Shown here one piece after another: positions 55,231 to 63,070 of a stretch of 64,000 bases of DNA. Origin of the DNA: UBA4615 sp046046245 (GTDB taxonomy: Bacteria; Pseudomonadota; Gammaproteobacteria; Burkholderiales; Burkholderiaceae_E); NCBI GenBank assembly GCA_046046245.1, contig JBJOKE010000021.1:12305-76304 (forward strand). The letters run 5' to 3'. The translations under genes and the position numbers were made by a program. Below the pieces are notes generated by a model that made no database searches, was not told where the DNA came from, and saw only the letters and a program-made list of their open reading frames with translations. The stretch's first letter is position 1. Every line of letters begins with the position of its first letter.

Positions 55231-56681
55231 CGCTTCTCCGGGGCGGGAGCGAACCGGTGTGCCAGCTCCACCGACTGGCCGGGCCTGACCTCGAGGCTGC
55301 GGATCACGGTCTCGCCGCCGGGGTTGCGCAGCTCGATGCGGCGCGTGCCGGGCGCGAGCGGCACCGACATCACCGGCGGCGTCACCGCGCGCCGGGTACC
55401 GTCGACCCAGACCTCGGCCCACGGCGAGACCGCGAGCCGCAGCGTCGCGGGCCTGGCCGGCTCGGGTTTCGCGAGGGCGACCGCCGTGCCGACGGCCGCC
55501 GGGGCGACGCCATCGGCGGGCGCGTGCAGCGCGATGCCGTCGTCGGGCGGCAGCGCCGCTTCGCCGGCGGGCGGCACGGCGGTCAGCCACGCGCCCACCG
55601 ACAGCGCGAACACCGCCAGCGTCGCGACCAGCGCACCGCCCAGCACCACGGCGCGGCGGCGCGCGCGGCGGTCGGCGGCGCGACGCTCGCCGCGACGGCG
55701 CTCGCCGGCCGCAGGCGGCTCGGGCAACGCCACGGCCGGCGCCTCGGATGCCTCGGCGGGATCCGCCGTCAGGCCCAGCCGCTCGCGGAACGCACGCGCC
55801 GTCCGCGGCCGCGCCTCGGGGCGCACGGCCATCGCCGCATCGATCGCATCGGCGAACGCGGCGTCGAGCCCGGCCGGCAGGCGCTGCGCGAGCGGCACGA
55901 GGGTGTCGCGCATCACGCGCAGCGGTGACGGCGGCGGCGGCTCGCCGCAGGCCGCGTGGTGCAGCACCGCGCCGAGCGCGTAGACGTCGGACCACGGGCC
56001 CACCGGACAGTCCGGGTCCTCGGCGTACTGCTCGATCGGCGCGTAGCCCGCCTTCAGCATCACCGTCGTCGCGCGCACGCGATCGCCGATCGCGCGGCGT
56101 GCGGCACCGAGGTCGAGCAGCACGGCCCCCGCATCGGGGCGCAGGATCACGTTGTCGGGCGCGACGTCGCGGTGGACCGCGCCCGCCGCGTGGATCGCGC
56201 GCAGCGCACCGAGCAGCGGATCGGCGATCGCGCGCAGCGTGGTCCCGTCGAGCCCCTCGGGATGCGCGGCGATCACGCGCTCGAGGGTCGGTCCCTCGTA
56301 GAGCGGCATCGCCAGGTACGCGGTGCCCAGCGCCTCCCAGGCCTCGAGCACCTCGACCAGCGCCGGATGGCGGACCCGCGCGAGCAGCGCGGCCTCGTCG
56401 AGGAAGCCGCACAGCCCGGCCGCGTAGGTCTCGGCGCATGCGGGCGAGGCCGGGCCGAGCGCGCCGTCCTCGCGACGCGCGGCGAGCTGCGCCGGCAGGT
56501 ACTCCTTGATCGCGGCGAGCCGGCCGGAGGCCAGGTCGCGCGCACGGTAGACCAGGCCGAAGCCGCCCTGCCCGATCACGTCGATCAGCTGCCAGCCGCG
56601 CAGCATGGTGCCCGGGGGCAGCGGCAGCGCGACGCCGGGCACGAACGCGGCGAGCGACTCGGGGGCGACGCGCGCGTTCAT
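55227..56681 (-). CDS. Membrane Ser/Thr protein kinase with PEGA-like domain
   Basis: A 484-residue Hanks-type kinase. The glycine loop GQGGFG is at residues 37-42, the ATP-anchoring Lys at K59, the catalytic HRDVAPDN at 170-177 and DLG in place of DFG at 190-192. A transmembrane helix lies near 344-366, followed by an extracytoplasmic beta-rich domain (EVWVDGTRR, GTRRIELRNPGG) like PEGA. It is placed between a GGDEF/EAL gene and a TssQ lipoprotein, so it may phosphorylate T6SS or envelope targets. Confidence 0.88.
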   Translation of the reverse strand: MNARVAPESLAAFVPGVALPLPPGTMLRGWQLIDVIGQGGFGLVYRARDLASGRLAAIKEYLPAQLAARREDGALGPASPACAETYAAGLCGFLDEAALLARVRHPALVEVLEAWEALGTAYLAMPLYEGPTLERVIAAHPEGLDGTTLRAIADPLLGALRAIHAAGAVHRDVAPDNVILRPDAGAVLLDLGAARRAIGDRVRATTVMLKAGYAPIEQYAEDPDCPVGPWSDVYALGAVLHHAACGEPPPPSPLRVMRDTLVPLAQRLPAGLDAAFADAIDAAMAVRPEARPRTARAFRERLGLTADPAEASEAPAVALPEPPAAGERRRGERRAADRRARRRAVVLGGALVATLAVFALSVGAWLTAVPPAGEAALPPDDGIALHAPADGVAPAAVGTAVALAKPEPARPATLRLAVSPWAEVWVDGTRRAVTPPVMSVPLAPGTRRIELRNPGGETVIRSLEVRPGQSVELAHRFAPAPEKR

Positions 56682-58603
56682 CGGACTCCCTCCGGCGCGC
56701 GCGGCGCCGCGGCGCGCGCGTCGCGCAGCGGCGCGAGCGACACCGGCCGCGACAGCCAGGCGTCGATCGGCGCCGGTCGGTCGAACAGCCAGCCCTGTGC
56801 GTAGTCGACGTCGAGCTCGAGCAGCGCGCGCAGCGCCGCCCCGTCCTCGACCCACTCGGCGAGGCAGCTCATCTCGAGCTCGTGCGCGAGCCGCGCGATC
56901 GCCTGGACGATGCCGCGCTGGCGCGGGTCGCGGTCGAGGCCGACGACGAACTGGCCGTCGATCTTGATCATCGACGCCGGCAGGTGCTTCAGGTAGGCGA
57001 ACGAGGTGTAGCCGGCGCCGAAGTCGTCGAGCGCGATCGAGGCGCCGGTATCCCGGAAGGCGTCGATGAAGCGCCGCGCGCCGCGCAGGTCGTAGACCGC
57101 GACGGCCTCGGTGATCTCGAGCAGCAGCTTGCCGGCGATGGCGCGGTGCGCACGCAGCAGCGCGACCGCGTCGCGGACGAAGCGCTCGTCGTTCAGCGAC
57201 GGCCCCGACAGGTTGACCGCGTAGAACTCGACCGAGTCCGCATGCGCGGGCTGCGCGGCCAGGTGCTCGACGGTCCGCTCGAGCACGAACCGGTCGATCG
57301 CGGCCATGCCGCCGGAGCGTTCGGCCGCCTCGAGCAGCCGGGCCGGCCCCTCGATGCGCCCGTCGTCGCCGACGGTGCGCAGCAGGACCTCGAACGAGCA
57401 CGGCCGGTCGGTCCGCGAGATCGGCACGATCGGCTGCGCGAACAGCCGCAGCCGATCGATCGGCAGGCGGGTCTTCAGCAGCGAGCCGAGCCGGACCACC
57501 TCGCGCAGCGCGTCGAGCGCCTCGGCGTCGGGACGCACCGCGGTGATCCGGCCGCGGCCGCCGCGCTTCGAGCGCGTGCAGGCCTCGTCGGCGAGCGCGA
57601 GCGCCTCGCGGGTGGCCATCGGCGGCGCGACCTCGACCACGCCGAGGCTCGCCTCGACGGTCAGGTTCAGCCCGTCGGCCAGCATCGGCGCCGAGGTCAG
57701 CGCCTCGAGCAGCTCCACGGCCACGCGGTGCGCGCCGTCGAGGTCGGTGTCGGGCAGCAGCGCGACGTACTCGTCGCCGCCGATCCGCGCGAGCGCGGCA
57801 TCGTCGGGCAGCACGCCGTCGAGCCGCTGCGCGACCTCGACGACCACCGCGTCGCCCACCGAGTGGCCGAACACGTCGTTGATCGCCTTGAACCGGTCGA
57901 GGTCGACGTAGACCAGCGCGCTCGGGCCGGCCTCGGCGTCCTCGAGCCGCGCGTCGAGCGCACGCTCGAGGCCGCGCCGGTTGAGCCGGTCGGTCAGCAC
58001 GTCGTGATGCGCCATGTGCTCGAGCGACTCGGCCATCCGGCTGCGCTCGGAGACGTCGACGAGAGAGATCTCGACCGCGTCGCCGACCCGCGACGCATCG
58101 ATCGCCCAGACGCGGCCGGTGGCGGCGTCGCGCAGTTCGGTCGCGTGGTGGCCGTCGGCGGTGACGCCGTCGAGCACGGCGGCCGCGGCCGATCCACCCA
58201 TCATCATCGTCAGCGTGTTGACGCGACCCTTGCGGAGCCGGTCGGCGAAGCCGGCATCGGCCCGGTCGTTCCAGCGCAGCACCGTGCCCACGGCGTCGGT
58301 CGACACCAGCGCGACGGGCGCGCTGTAGTAGAGGTGCCGGTAGTGGCGGGCCGCGTCGATCGCGCGACGGTGGCCGTCGTCCGCGACCGCCGTCCCGGCC
58401 GGGGCGTCCGCGGGCAGGGTGCGCGCGCCGGCGCCGACCCGCGCGACCTGCACGAGCGCGGACGCGAAGCGGCGCAGCGGCGCCAGCCGCCGCCTGACCG
58501 GTCCGGGTTCCGGGTGGCTGTCCAAACGGGCTCCAGGGTGAGGGGGTACGACGGTCCCGGGGTCGGTTCGCGACCCTTGCGTACGCCAAGTCTCCCCCGC
58601 CAC
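56678..58603 (-). CDS. PAS-GGDEF-EAL protein
   Basis: A 641-residue protein. A PAS-like domain spans about residues 88-185, GGDEF about 195-355 and EAL about 370-620. The GGDEF motif reads GGDEY (275-279), so cyclase activity could be reduced; there is no RxxD inhibitory site evident. The EAL motif reads EVL (405-407), with other phosphodiesterase residues kept: NLSGPSLND, EITEAV, DDFGAGY and KIDGQF; the late Glu is in EWVEDG and the last loop is QGWLFDRP. It is probably a c-di-GMP phosphodiesterase or sensor. The start is uncertain because the leader is Arg/Pro-rich. Confidence 0.82.
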   Translation of the reverse strand: MAGETWRTQGSRTDPGTVVPPHPGARLDSHPEPGPVRRRLAPLRRFASALVQVARVGAGARTLPADAPAGTAVADDGHRRAIDAARHYRHLYYSAPVALVSTDAVGTVLRWNDRADAGFADRLRKGRVNTLTMMMGGSAAAAVLDGVTADGHHATELRDAATGRVWAIDASRVGDAVEISLVDVSERSRMAESLEHMAHHDVLTDRLNRRGLERALDARLEDAEAGPSALVYVDLDRFKAINDVFGHSVGDAVVVEVAQRLDGVLPDDAALARIGGDEYVALLPDTDLDGAHRVAVELLEALTSAPMLADGLNLTVEASLGVVEVAPPMATREALALADEACTRSKRGGRGRITAVRPDAEALDALREVVRLGSLLKTRLPIDRLRLFAQPIVPISRTDRPCSFEVLLRTVGDDGRIEGPARLLEAAERSGGMAAIDRFVLERTVEHLAAQPAHADSVEFYAVNLSGPSLNDERFVRDAVALLRAHRAIAGKLLLEITEAVAVYDLRGARRFIDAFRDTGASIALDDFGAGYTSFAYLKHLPASMIKIDGQFVVGLDRDPRQRGIVQAIARLAHELEMSCLAEWVEDGAALRALLELDVDYAQGWLFDRPAPIDAWLSRPVSLAPLRDARAAAPRAPEGVR

Positions 58604-58728
58604 CCGGACCCGGCACAGGTCCGGCCGGACGACCGGCGGCTCGACCGGAACGGCCGGTCACGGCCGTCGCGGGGGTCGCACGCGGGGCGGTCGGACGACC
58701 GCCGGTCGGGGCGACGCGTCCGCCGACC

Positions 58729-59469
58729 TCAGTAGGTGATGCTGCCGACGCTCGTGCCGCCGCAGACGTACAGGGACTGTCCGGTGACGAAGCCGTTCCG
58801 GGGCGAGACGAAGAACATCACCGCCCGGGCGACGTCGTCGGGCAGGCCGACGCGCCCGACCGGGATCTTGGCGGCGGTCGCCTCGAGCGCCGCCTGCTCG
58901 CGGGGGATCACCTCGTGGAACATGTCGGTGACCACCGGACCGGGCGCGACGACGTTCGCGGTGATGCCGTCGCGCCCGAGCTCCAGCGCCCAGGTGCGCG
59001 CCAGGCCGAACATCCCGGCCTTCGTCGCCGAGTAGGACGAACGCGTCGCGAGCCCGAGCGCCGCGCGCGACGACACCAGGACGATGCGGCCGAAGCGCCG
59101 GCGCCGCATCGCCGGAAGCGCCGCCTGCACCAGCAGCAGCGGCGCCGTCAGGTGCAGCGCGGTCAACGCCTCGAGGTCCTCGACCTTCACGTCGGGCAGC
59201 AGCGCGGGACGCATCGCGCCGGCGTTGTGGACGACGGCGGTCACCGGGAAGCGGGCACACGCGTCGCGCGCGGCCTCGCGGGTCGCGGCGACGTCGCCGA
59301 GGTCGACCTCGATCGCGTGCAGCGCCGGATGCATGCGCTCGGGCGCGCGCCGCGCCATCGAGACCACGGTCCAGCCGGCCTCGAGCAGGTGATCGACGAT
59401 CGACGCGCCGATGCCGGCGCTGCCGCCGGTCACGATCGCGACGCGGTCGCCCTCGGGCGCTTCGCTCAT
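58729..59469 (-). CDS. Short-chain dehydrogenase/reductase
   Basis: A 246-residue SDR. It shows the cofactor motif TGGSAGIGASIV, HNAGAMR, SSRAALG, active-site YSATK and the C-terminal FVTGQSLYVCGG. The group resembles 3-oxoacyl reductases and cis-diol dehydrogenases. TAGGAGGG upstream of ATG 59469 includes the stop codon of the CoA ligase gene, so translation is coupled. In context it could oxidise a cis-dihydrodiol from the Rieske dioxygenase. Confidence 0.88.
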   Translation of the reverse strand: MSEAPEGDRVAIVTGGSAGIGASIVDHLLEAGWTVVSMARRAPERMHPALHAIEVDLGDVAATREAARDACARFPVTAVVHNAGAMRPALLPDVKVEDLEALTALHLTAPLLLVQAALPAMRRRRFGRIVLVSSRAALGLATRSSYSATKAGMFGLARTWALELGRDGITANVVAPGPVVTDMFHEVIPREQAALEATAAKIPVGRVGLPDDVARAVMFFVSPRNGFVTGQSLYVCGGTSVGSITY

Positions 59470-59482
59470 GGTCGCTTCCCTC

Positions 59483-61174
59483 CTAATGCGGCCGCTTCTT
59501 CAGCGCGCGCGTGTCGAGACAGCCCGGCGTGCCGGGCAGGGTGGCGGCCAGCGCCTTCAGTTCGCCGCGCTGGACCTTCTGCGTGGCGGTCAGCGGCAGG
59601 GCCTCGACGAACGCGACCCAGCCCGGCGCCTTGAAGTAGGCGAGGTGCTCCAGGCAGAGCTCGACCAGCTCGCGCGCCATCGCGTCGCGGCCCGCGTCGT
59701 CGAGCGACGCCGCCGGCACCACGCAGGCCAGCACCTCGTCGCCGCGGACCGCGTCGGGCGTCGCCGCGACCGCGACCTCGCGCACGCCCGGATGGCGGCG
59801 CAGCACCGACTCGACCTCGACCGCGGCGATGTTCTCGCCGCTGCGGCGGATCACGTTCTTGCGACGGTCGACGAAGTACAGGTGGCCGTCGGCATCGCGG
59901 CGCACGACGTCGCCGGTGTGGAACCAGCCGCCGGCCCAGGCCTCGGCGGTCGCCGCCGGATCCTTCAGGTACTCGCGGAAGAAGCCGCGGCGCGGATCGT
60001 CGCCGGCCGCGCGCACGAGCAGTTCGCCCGGGACCTCCGCCGGCACGTCGGCGCCCTGCTCGTCGACGATCCGCAGCTCGAGCGCGTCGGTCGCGCGGCC
60101 GAAGCAGCTCTGCCCGACCTGGCGCGGCTCGACGTTCGCGATCACCCAGGCGCCCGCGCCGGTCTCGGTCATCGCCCAGGCCTCGAGCAGCGGGAATCCG
60201 AAGCGCTGCTCGAAGCTCGCCTGGTGCCGACGGTCCACCCCCGCGCCGAAGCCGAAGCGCACGCGATGGTCGCGGTCCCCGGGAGACGCAGGCGCGCCCA
60301 GCAGCATCGCCGGCATCACGCCGAGATAGTGGACGATGGTCGCGCGCGAGTCGCGGACCGCGCGCCACCAGCCGCTCGGGTGGAAGCGGTCCAGCGGCAC
60401 GACGCAGCCGGCCGACAGCACCATCGCCATCGTCGAGTAGGCCATCGCGTTCATGTGCGTCATCGGCAGCGGCGTCAGCAGCCGGTCCTCGCCGGGCCGG
60501 ATCGCCGCGAGGCCGCCGCAGCGCAGGTAGCCCTCGCCGGCGATCAGGTAGTAGGCGTTCGGCAGCACGCAGCCCTTCGGCCGACCGGTGGTGCCCGAGG
60601 TGTAGAGCAGCCCGCACTCGGTCTGGAGGCCGGGTTCGCCGTGCAGCGGCGGCGCCGCGGGCGCACGCACGATCGCCGCGAGCCCGCGCGGCGCGCTGCC
60701 CGGTGCGCGGACGCCCGCATCGACCTCGTCGTCGTGGCTCGGCACGACGCAGACCGCGCAGCCGGTCCGCGCGGCCGCCGCCTCCAGGTCGGCGACCCGC
60801 GTCGGCAGCGCGATCGCGAGCGACAGGCCGCTGTGCTCGACGAGGTAGTCGAGCTCGGCGCGGCGCAGCTCGCCGTTGATCGGCACGACCGACACGCCGA
60901 GCGCGTTCAGCGCGAGCCAGTTCAGGAAGAACGACGGCCGGTTCTCGAGCAGCAGTCCCGCGCGGTGGCCGTGGCCGTAGCCGGCGGCCTGGATCCGCGC
61001 GGCGATCGCCTCGACCGCGTCGAGCGCGCGGCCGTACGAGAGCTCGATCGGCTCGATGCCGTAGCGGTCGGCGACCTCGGGCAGGATCGACAGGAAGGTC
61101 GCGTCCGGATGCGCGCGGGCGATCCGGCGGAAGGCGTGGTGGACGGTGGCGTCGGCGGGGACGGGGAGCGGCAT
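59483..61174 (-). CDS. AMP-binding acyl/aryl-CoA ligase
   Basis: A 563-residue ANL enzyme. P-loop LLYTSGTTGRPKGCVL near residues 188-203, WAMTETGAGAWV for the adenine motif and the hinge region GGWFHTGDVVRRD are seen, with the C-terminal TQKVQRGELK Lys region. It activates a carboxylic acid, perhaps the ring-cleavage or starting acid of the dioxygenase. It is 17 bp downstream of the dioxygenase beta gene. The substrate is unknown. Confidence 0.9.
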   Translation of the reverse strand: MPLPVPADATVHHAFRRIARAHPDATFLSILPEVADRYGIEPIELSYGRALDAVEAIAARIQAAGYGHGHRAGLLLENRPSFFLNWLALNALGVSVVPINGELRRAELDYLVEHSGLSLAIALPTRVADLEAAAARTGCAVCVVPSHDDEVDAGVRAPGSAPRGLAAIVRAPAAPPLHGEPGLQTECGLLYTSGTTGRPKGCVLPNAYYLIAGEGYLRCGGLAAIRPGEDRLLTPLPMTHMNAMAYSTMAMVLSAGCVVPLDRFHPSGWWRAVRDSRATIVHYLGVMPAMLLGAPASPGDRDHRVRFGFGAGVDRRHQASFEQRFGFPLLEAWAMTETGAGAWVIANVEPRQVGQSCFGRATDALELRIVDEQGADVPAEVPGELLVRAAGDDPRRGFFREYLKDPAATAEAWAGGWFHTGDVVRRDADGHLYFVDRRKNVIRRSGENIAAVEVESVLRRHPGVREVAVAATPDAVRGDEVLACVVPAASLDDAGRDAMARELVELCLEHLAYFKAPGWVAFVEALPLTATQKVQRGELKALAATLPGTPGCLDTRALKKRPH

Positions 61175-61191
61175 CGGGCAGCCCGGGCGGG

Positions 61192-61689
61192 TCAGGGGAA
61201 GAGCTGGATCGACGGGAGCGCGGCGTCGCAGTCGAGCAGGTCGACGCGCTTGAGGCGGATCCGCAGCGCGCCGTCGATCACCGAGACGGTGTGGCGCACG
61301 ACGGCCGCGAAGACCTGCTTGCGCTCGCCCTGCGTCTCCACGTAGATCTCGTTGGTGCGCATCGTCCAGCGGTTGCCCGCCGGATCGGCCGACTCCAGCT
61401 CGGGCCGCTGCAGCACGTGCAGGCAGCGCGGCGTGGGATGCAGCGAATACGAGCGCGAGTTCGAGAACCGCTCGATGCGCAGCTTCAGCAGCAGCTTGTC
61501 CTCGTACATCAGCGAGGTGTGGTTCTCGCCGTCGGCCTGGCCCGGGACCAGCGGCACCCAGTAGAACGCGTCGTCGGCGTAGAGCGCGTACCAGTCGTCG
61601 AAGCGCTTGTCGTCGACGAGGCGGGCCTCGAGGTAGACCAGCTCGGCGAGTTGCTCGACGGTCGGTGCGGCGGCAGCGGCGGCGCTCAT
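61192..61689 (-). CDS. Aromatic-ring-hydroxylating dioxygenase beta subunit
   Basis: A 165-residue protein of the RHO beta family (cystatin-like fold). VEQLAELVYLEARLVDDKRFDDWYALY (core: EARLVDDKRFDDWYALY) and DDAFYWVPL are diagnostic, and the middle holds RSYSLHPTPRCLH. It shapes the alpha-beta hexamer and has no metal. ATG 61689 overlaps the alpha-subunit stop (ATGA), and GAGGGAG lies upstream within the alpha gene. Confidence 0.9.
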   Translation of the reverse strand: MSAAAAAAPTVEQLAELVYLEARLVDDKRFDDWYALYADDAFYWVPLVPGQADGENHTSLMYEDKLLLKLRIERFSNSRSYSLHPTPRCLHVLQRPELESADPAGNRWTMRTNEIYVETQGERKQVFAAVVRHTVSVIDGALRIRLKRVDLLDCDAALPSIQLFP

Positions 61690-63035
61690 TCGGCGGCTCC
61701 CTCGGTCATGTGCTTCGCCCACGCGCGGAACTGGTTGCGCATCGAGATCTCGCTCGTGCCCTTGACCGTGCGATCGCCGCCGGCGAGCTCGGCGGGGTCG
61801 AAGTCGCGGTGCAGGCTGATCCACGGATTGCCCGACGCGGCGAGCCCTTCCTGGATCGCGCGGTAGCAGTGCAGGTCGTCGTGGCCCACCACCGACATCG
61901 GCGAGTTGATCAGCCGCGAATACATCATCGTCCGGCGCAGCAGCGCGTCGGGCGCACCGGCCAGCCGGAAGGTCCAGGACTCGATCACCGTGCGGTCGGG
62001 CGCGACGGGGCGCGCGACGCGGATCGCCTGGATCGCGCCCTTGATCGTCAGGCTCGGGTAGTAGACGGTGTTGTGGCGGACCTCGCCGAGGATCGCGTGC
62101 GCGCGCTCGTCGCCATACGCGGCGACCATCGCGGCCTCGTACTCGGGCACCTGCGAATACTTCGAATGGATCGAGCCGTGCACGCCGGTCCAGCCGTGGC
62201 CGTTGTCGAGCACGCGCACGCCCATCCGGTCGAAGAACTCGTAGCTCGACGCGAAGGGCACGAACTGCTCGATCGCCATCGGCTTCGGCGCGTCCTCGGG
62301 CTGGCCGGCCCAGAGCTTCTTCGCGGTGCCCGCCGACGACTCGTGCGCCACCATCGGGTGCATCGTGTCGTTGAGGTTCTCGACGAACATCTTCCAGTTG
62401 CAGTCGTGGTCGTAGCGCAGCACGCCGCCGGCGACCTCGAGCCGCCCCTCGGGCGAGCGGTCGACCATGTTGTCGATCGAGCTGAGCGAGGCGCCGAAGT
62501 ACGACTCGAAGTCCGGGCCGGTCTCCGACAGCCGGCAGAAGACGAAGCCGCGGTAGTTGACCACGTGCGCCACCCGCGCGAGGCCGCCGGCGTTCTCCGA
62601 GCGGCCGAATGCGGTGCCCGCGTAGCCCGACTTCAGCGGGATCGCGCGGATCGCGCCGTCGAGGTCGTAGGCCCACGCGTGGTACGGGCAGCGGAAGAAC
62701 GTCCCGACGTGGCCCTGCCGGTCGCTCACCAGCTTCGCGCCCTTGTGCGCGCAGCGGTTCATCACCACGCGGACCTCGCCGTCGTCGGCGCGGACCAGGA
62801 TCACGGGGCGTCCGGCGACGTCGGCGGTGGCGTAGTCGCCGACGCGCGGCACCTGGCTGTCGTGGCCGACGTAGATCCAGGTCCGGGCCCAGAGCCGCTC
62901 CATCTCCAGCTCGAAGACCTCCGGGCTGGTGTAGACGTCGCGGTGGACCGCGTCGTCGCGGACCAGCGCGCGCAGCGCGGCCGGGTCGTCGCGGTAGCGG
63001 CCGCGGGTCCGCGGCGCCTCGGTGCTCGTGTCCAT
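61686..63035 (-). CDS. Aromatic-ring-hydroxylating dioxygenase alpha subunit
   Basis: A 449-residue Rieske oxygenase. The [2Fe-2S] ligands are C95, H97, C116 and H119; iron-site residues are D223, H226 and H231 in ENLNDTMHPMVAH. It is paralogous to the alpha subunit at 33615 and shares a 171-bp near-identical block with it. GGAGGATCC precedes ATG 63035. With beta it dihydroxylates an aromatic ring; no ferredoxin or reductase gene is in the window. The upstream indolepyruvate-oxidoreductase-like gene hints at an aromatic amino-acid or indole-type substrate, as inference. Confidence 0.92.
   Translation of the reverse strand: MDTSTEAPRTRGRYRDDPAALRALVRDDAVHRDVYTSPEVFELEMERLWARTWIYVGHDSQVPRVGDYATADVAGRPVILVRADDGEVRVVMNRCAHKGAKLVSDRQGHVGTFFRCPYHAWAYDLDGAIRAIPLKSGYAGTAFGRSENAGGLARVAHVVNYRGFVFCRLSETGPDFESYFGASLSSIDNMVDRSPEGRLEVAGGVLRYDHDCNWKMFVENLNDTMHPMVAHESSAGTAKKLWAGQPEDAPKPMAIEQFVPFASSYEFFDRMGVRVLDNGHGWTGVHGSIHSKYSQVPEYEAAMVAAYGDERAHAILGEVRHNTVYYPSLTIKGAIQAIRVARPVAPDRTVIESWTFRLAGAPDALLRRTMMYSRLINSPMSVVGHDDLHCYRAIQEGLAASGNPWISLHRDFDPAELAGGDRTVKGTSEISMRNQFRAWAKHMTEGAAE
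62614..62784. repeat. Near-identical block shared with the first Rieske gene (copy 2)
   Basis: Partner of 34543-34713: 170 of 171 bases are the same, covering the Rieske cluster codons. Both copies are in the same orientation relative to their genes (both minus strand), 28,071 bp apart. Confidence 0.85.
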
Positions 63036-63070
63036 CTGCGTGGATCCTCCCTGGGCGGCGTCCGGCGGCC

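Noticed and set aside
58604..58728. Repeated CCGG/GACCG motifs as an operator or attachment site
   Set aside because: The gap has several short CCGGCCGGAC-like matches but no symmetric arrangement or conserved spacing; ordinary for this base composition.
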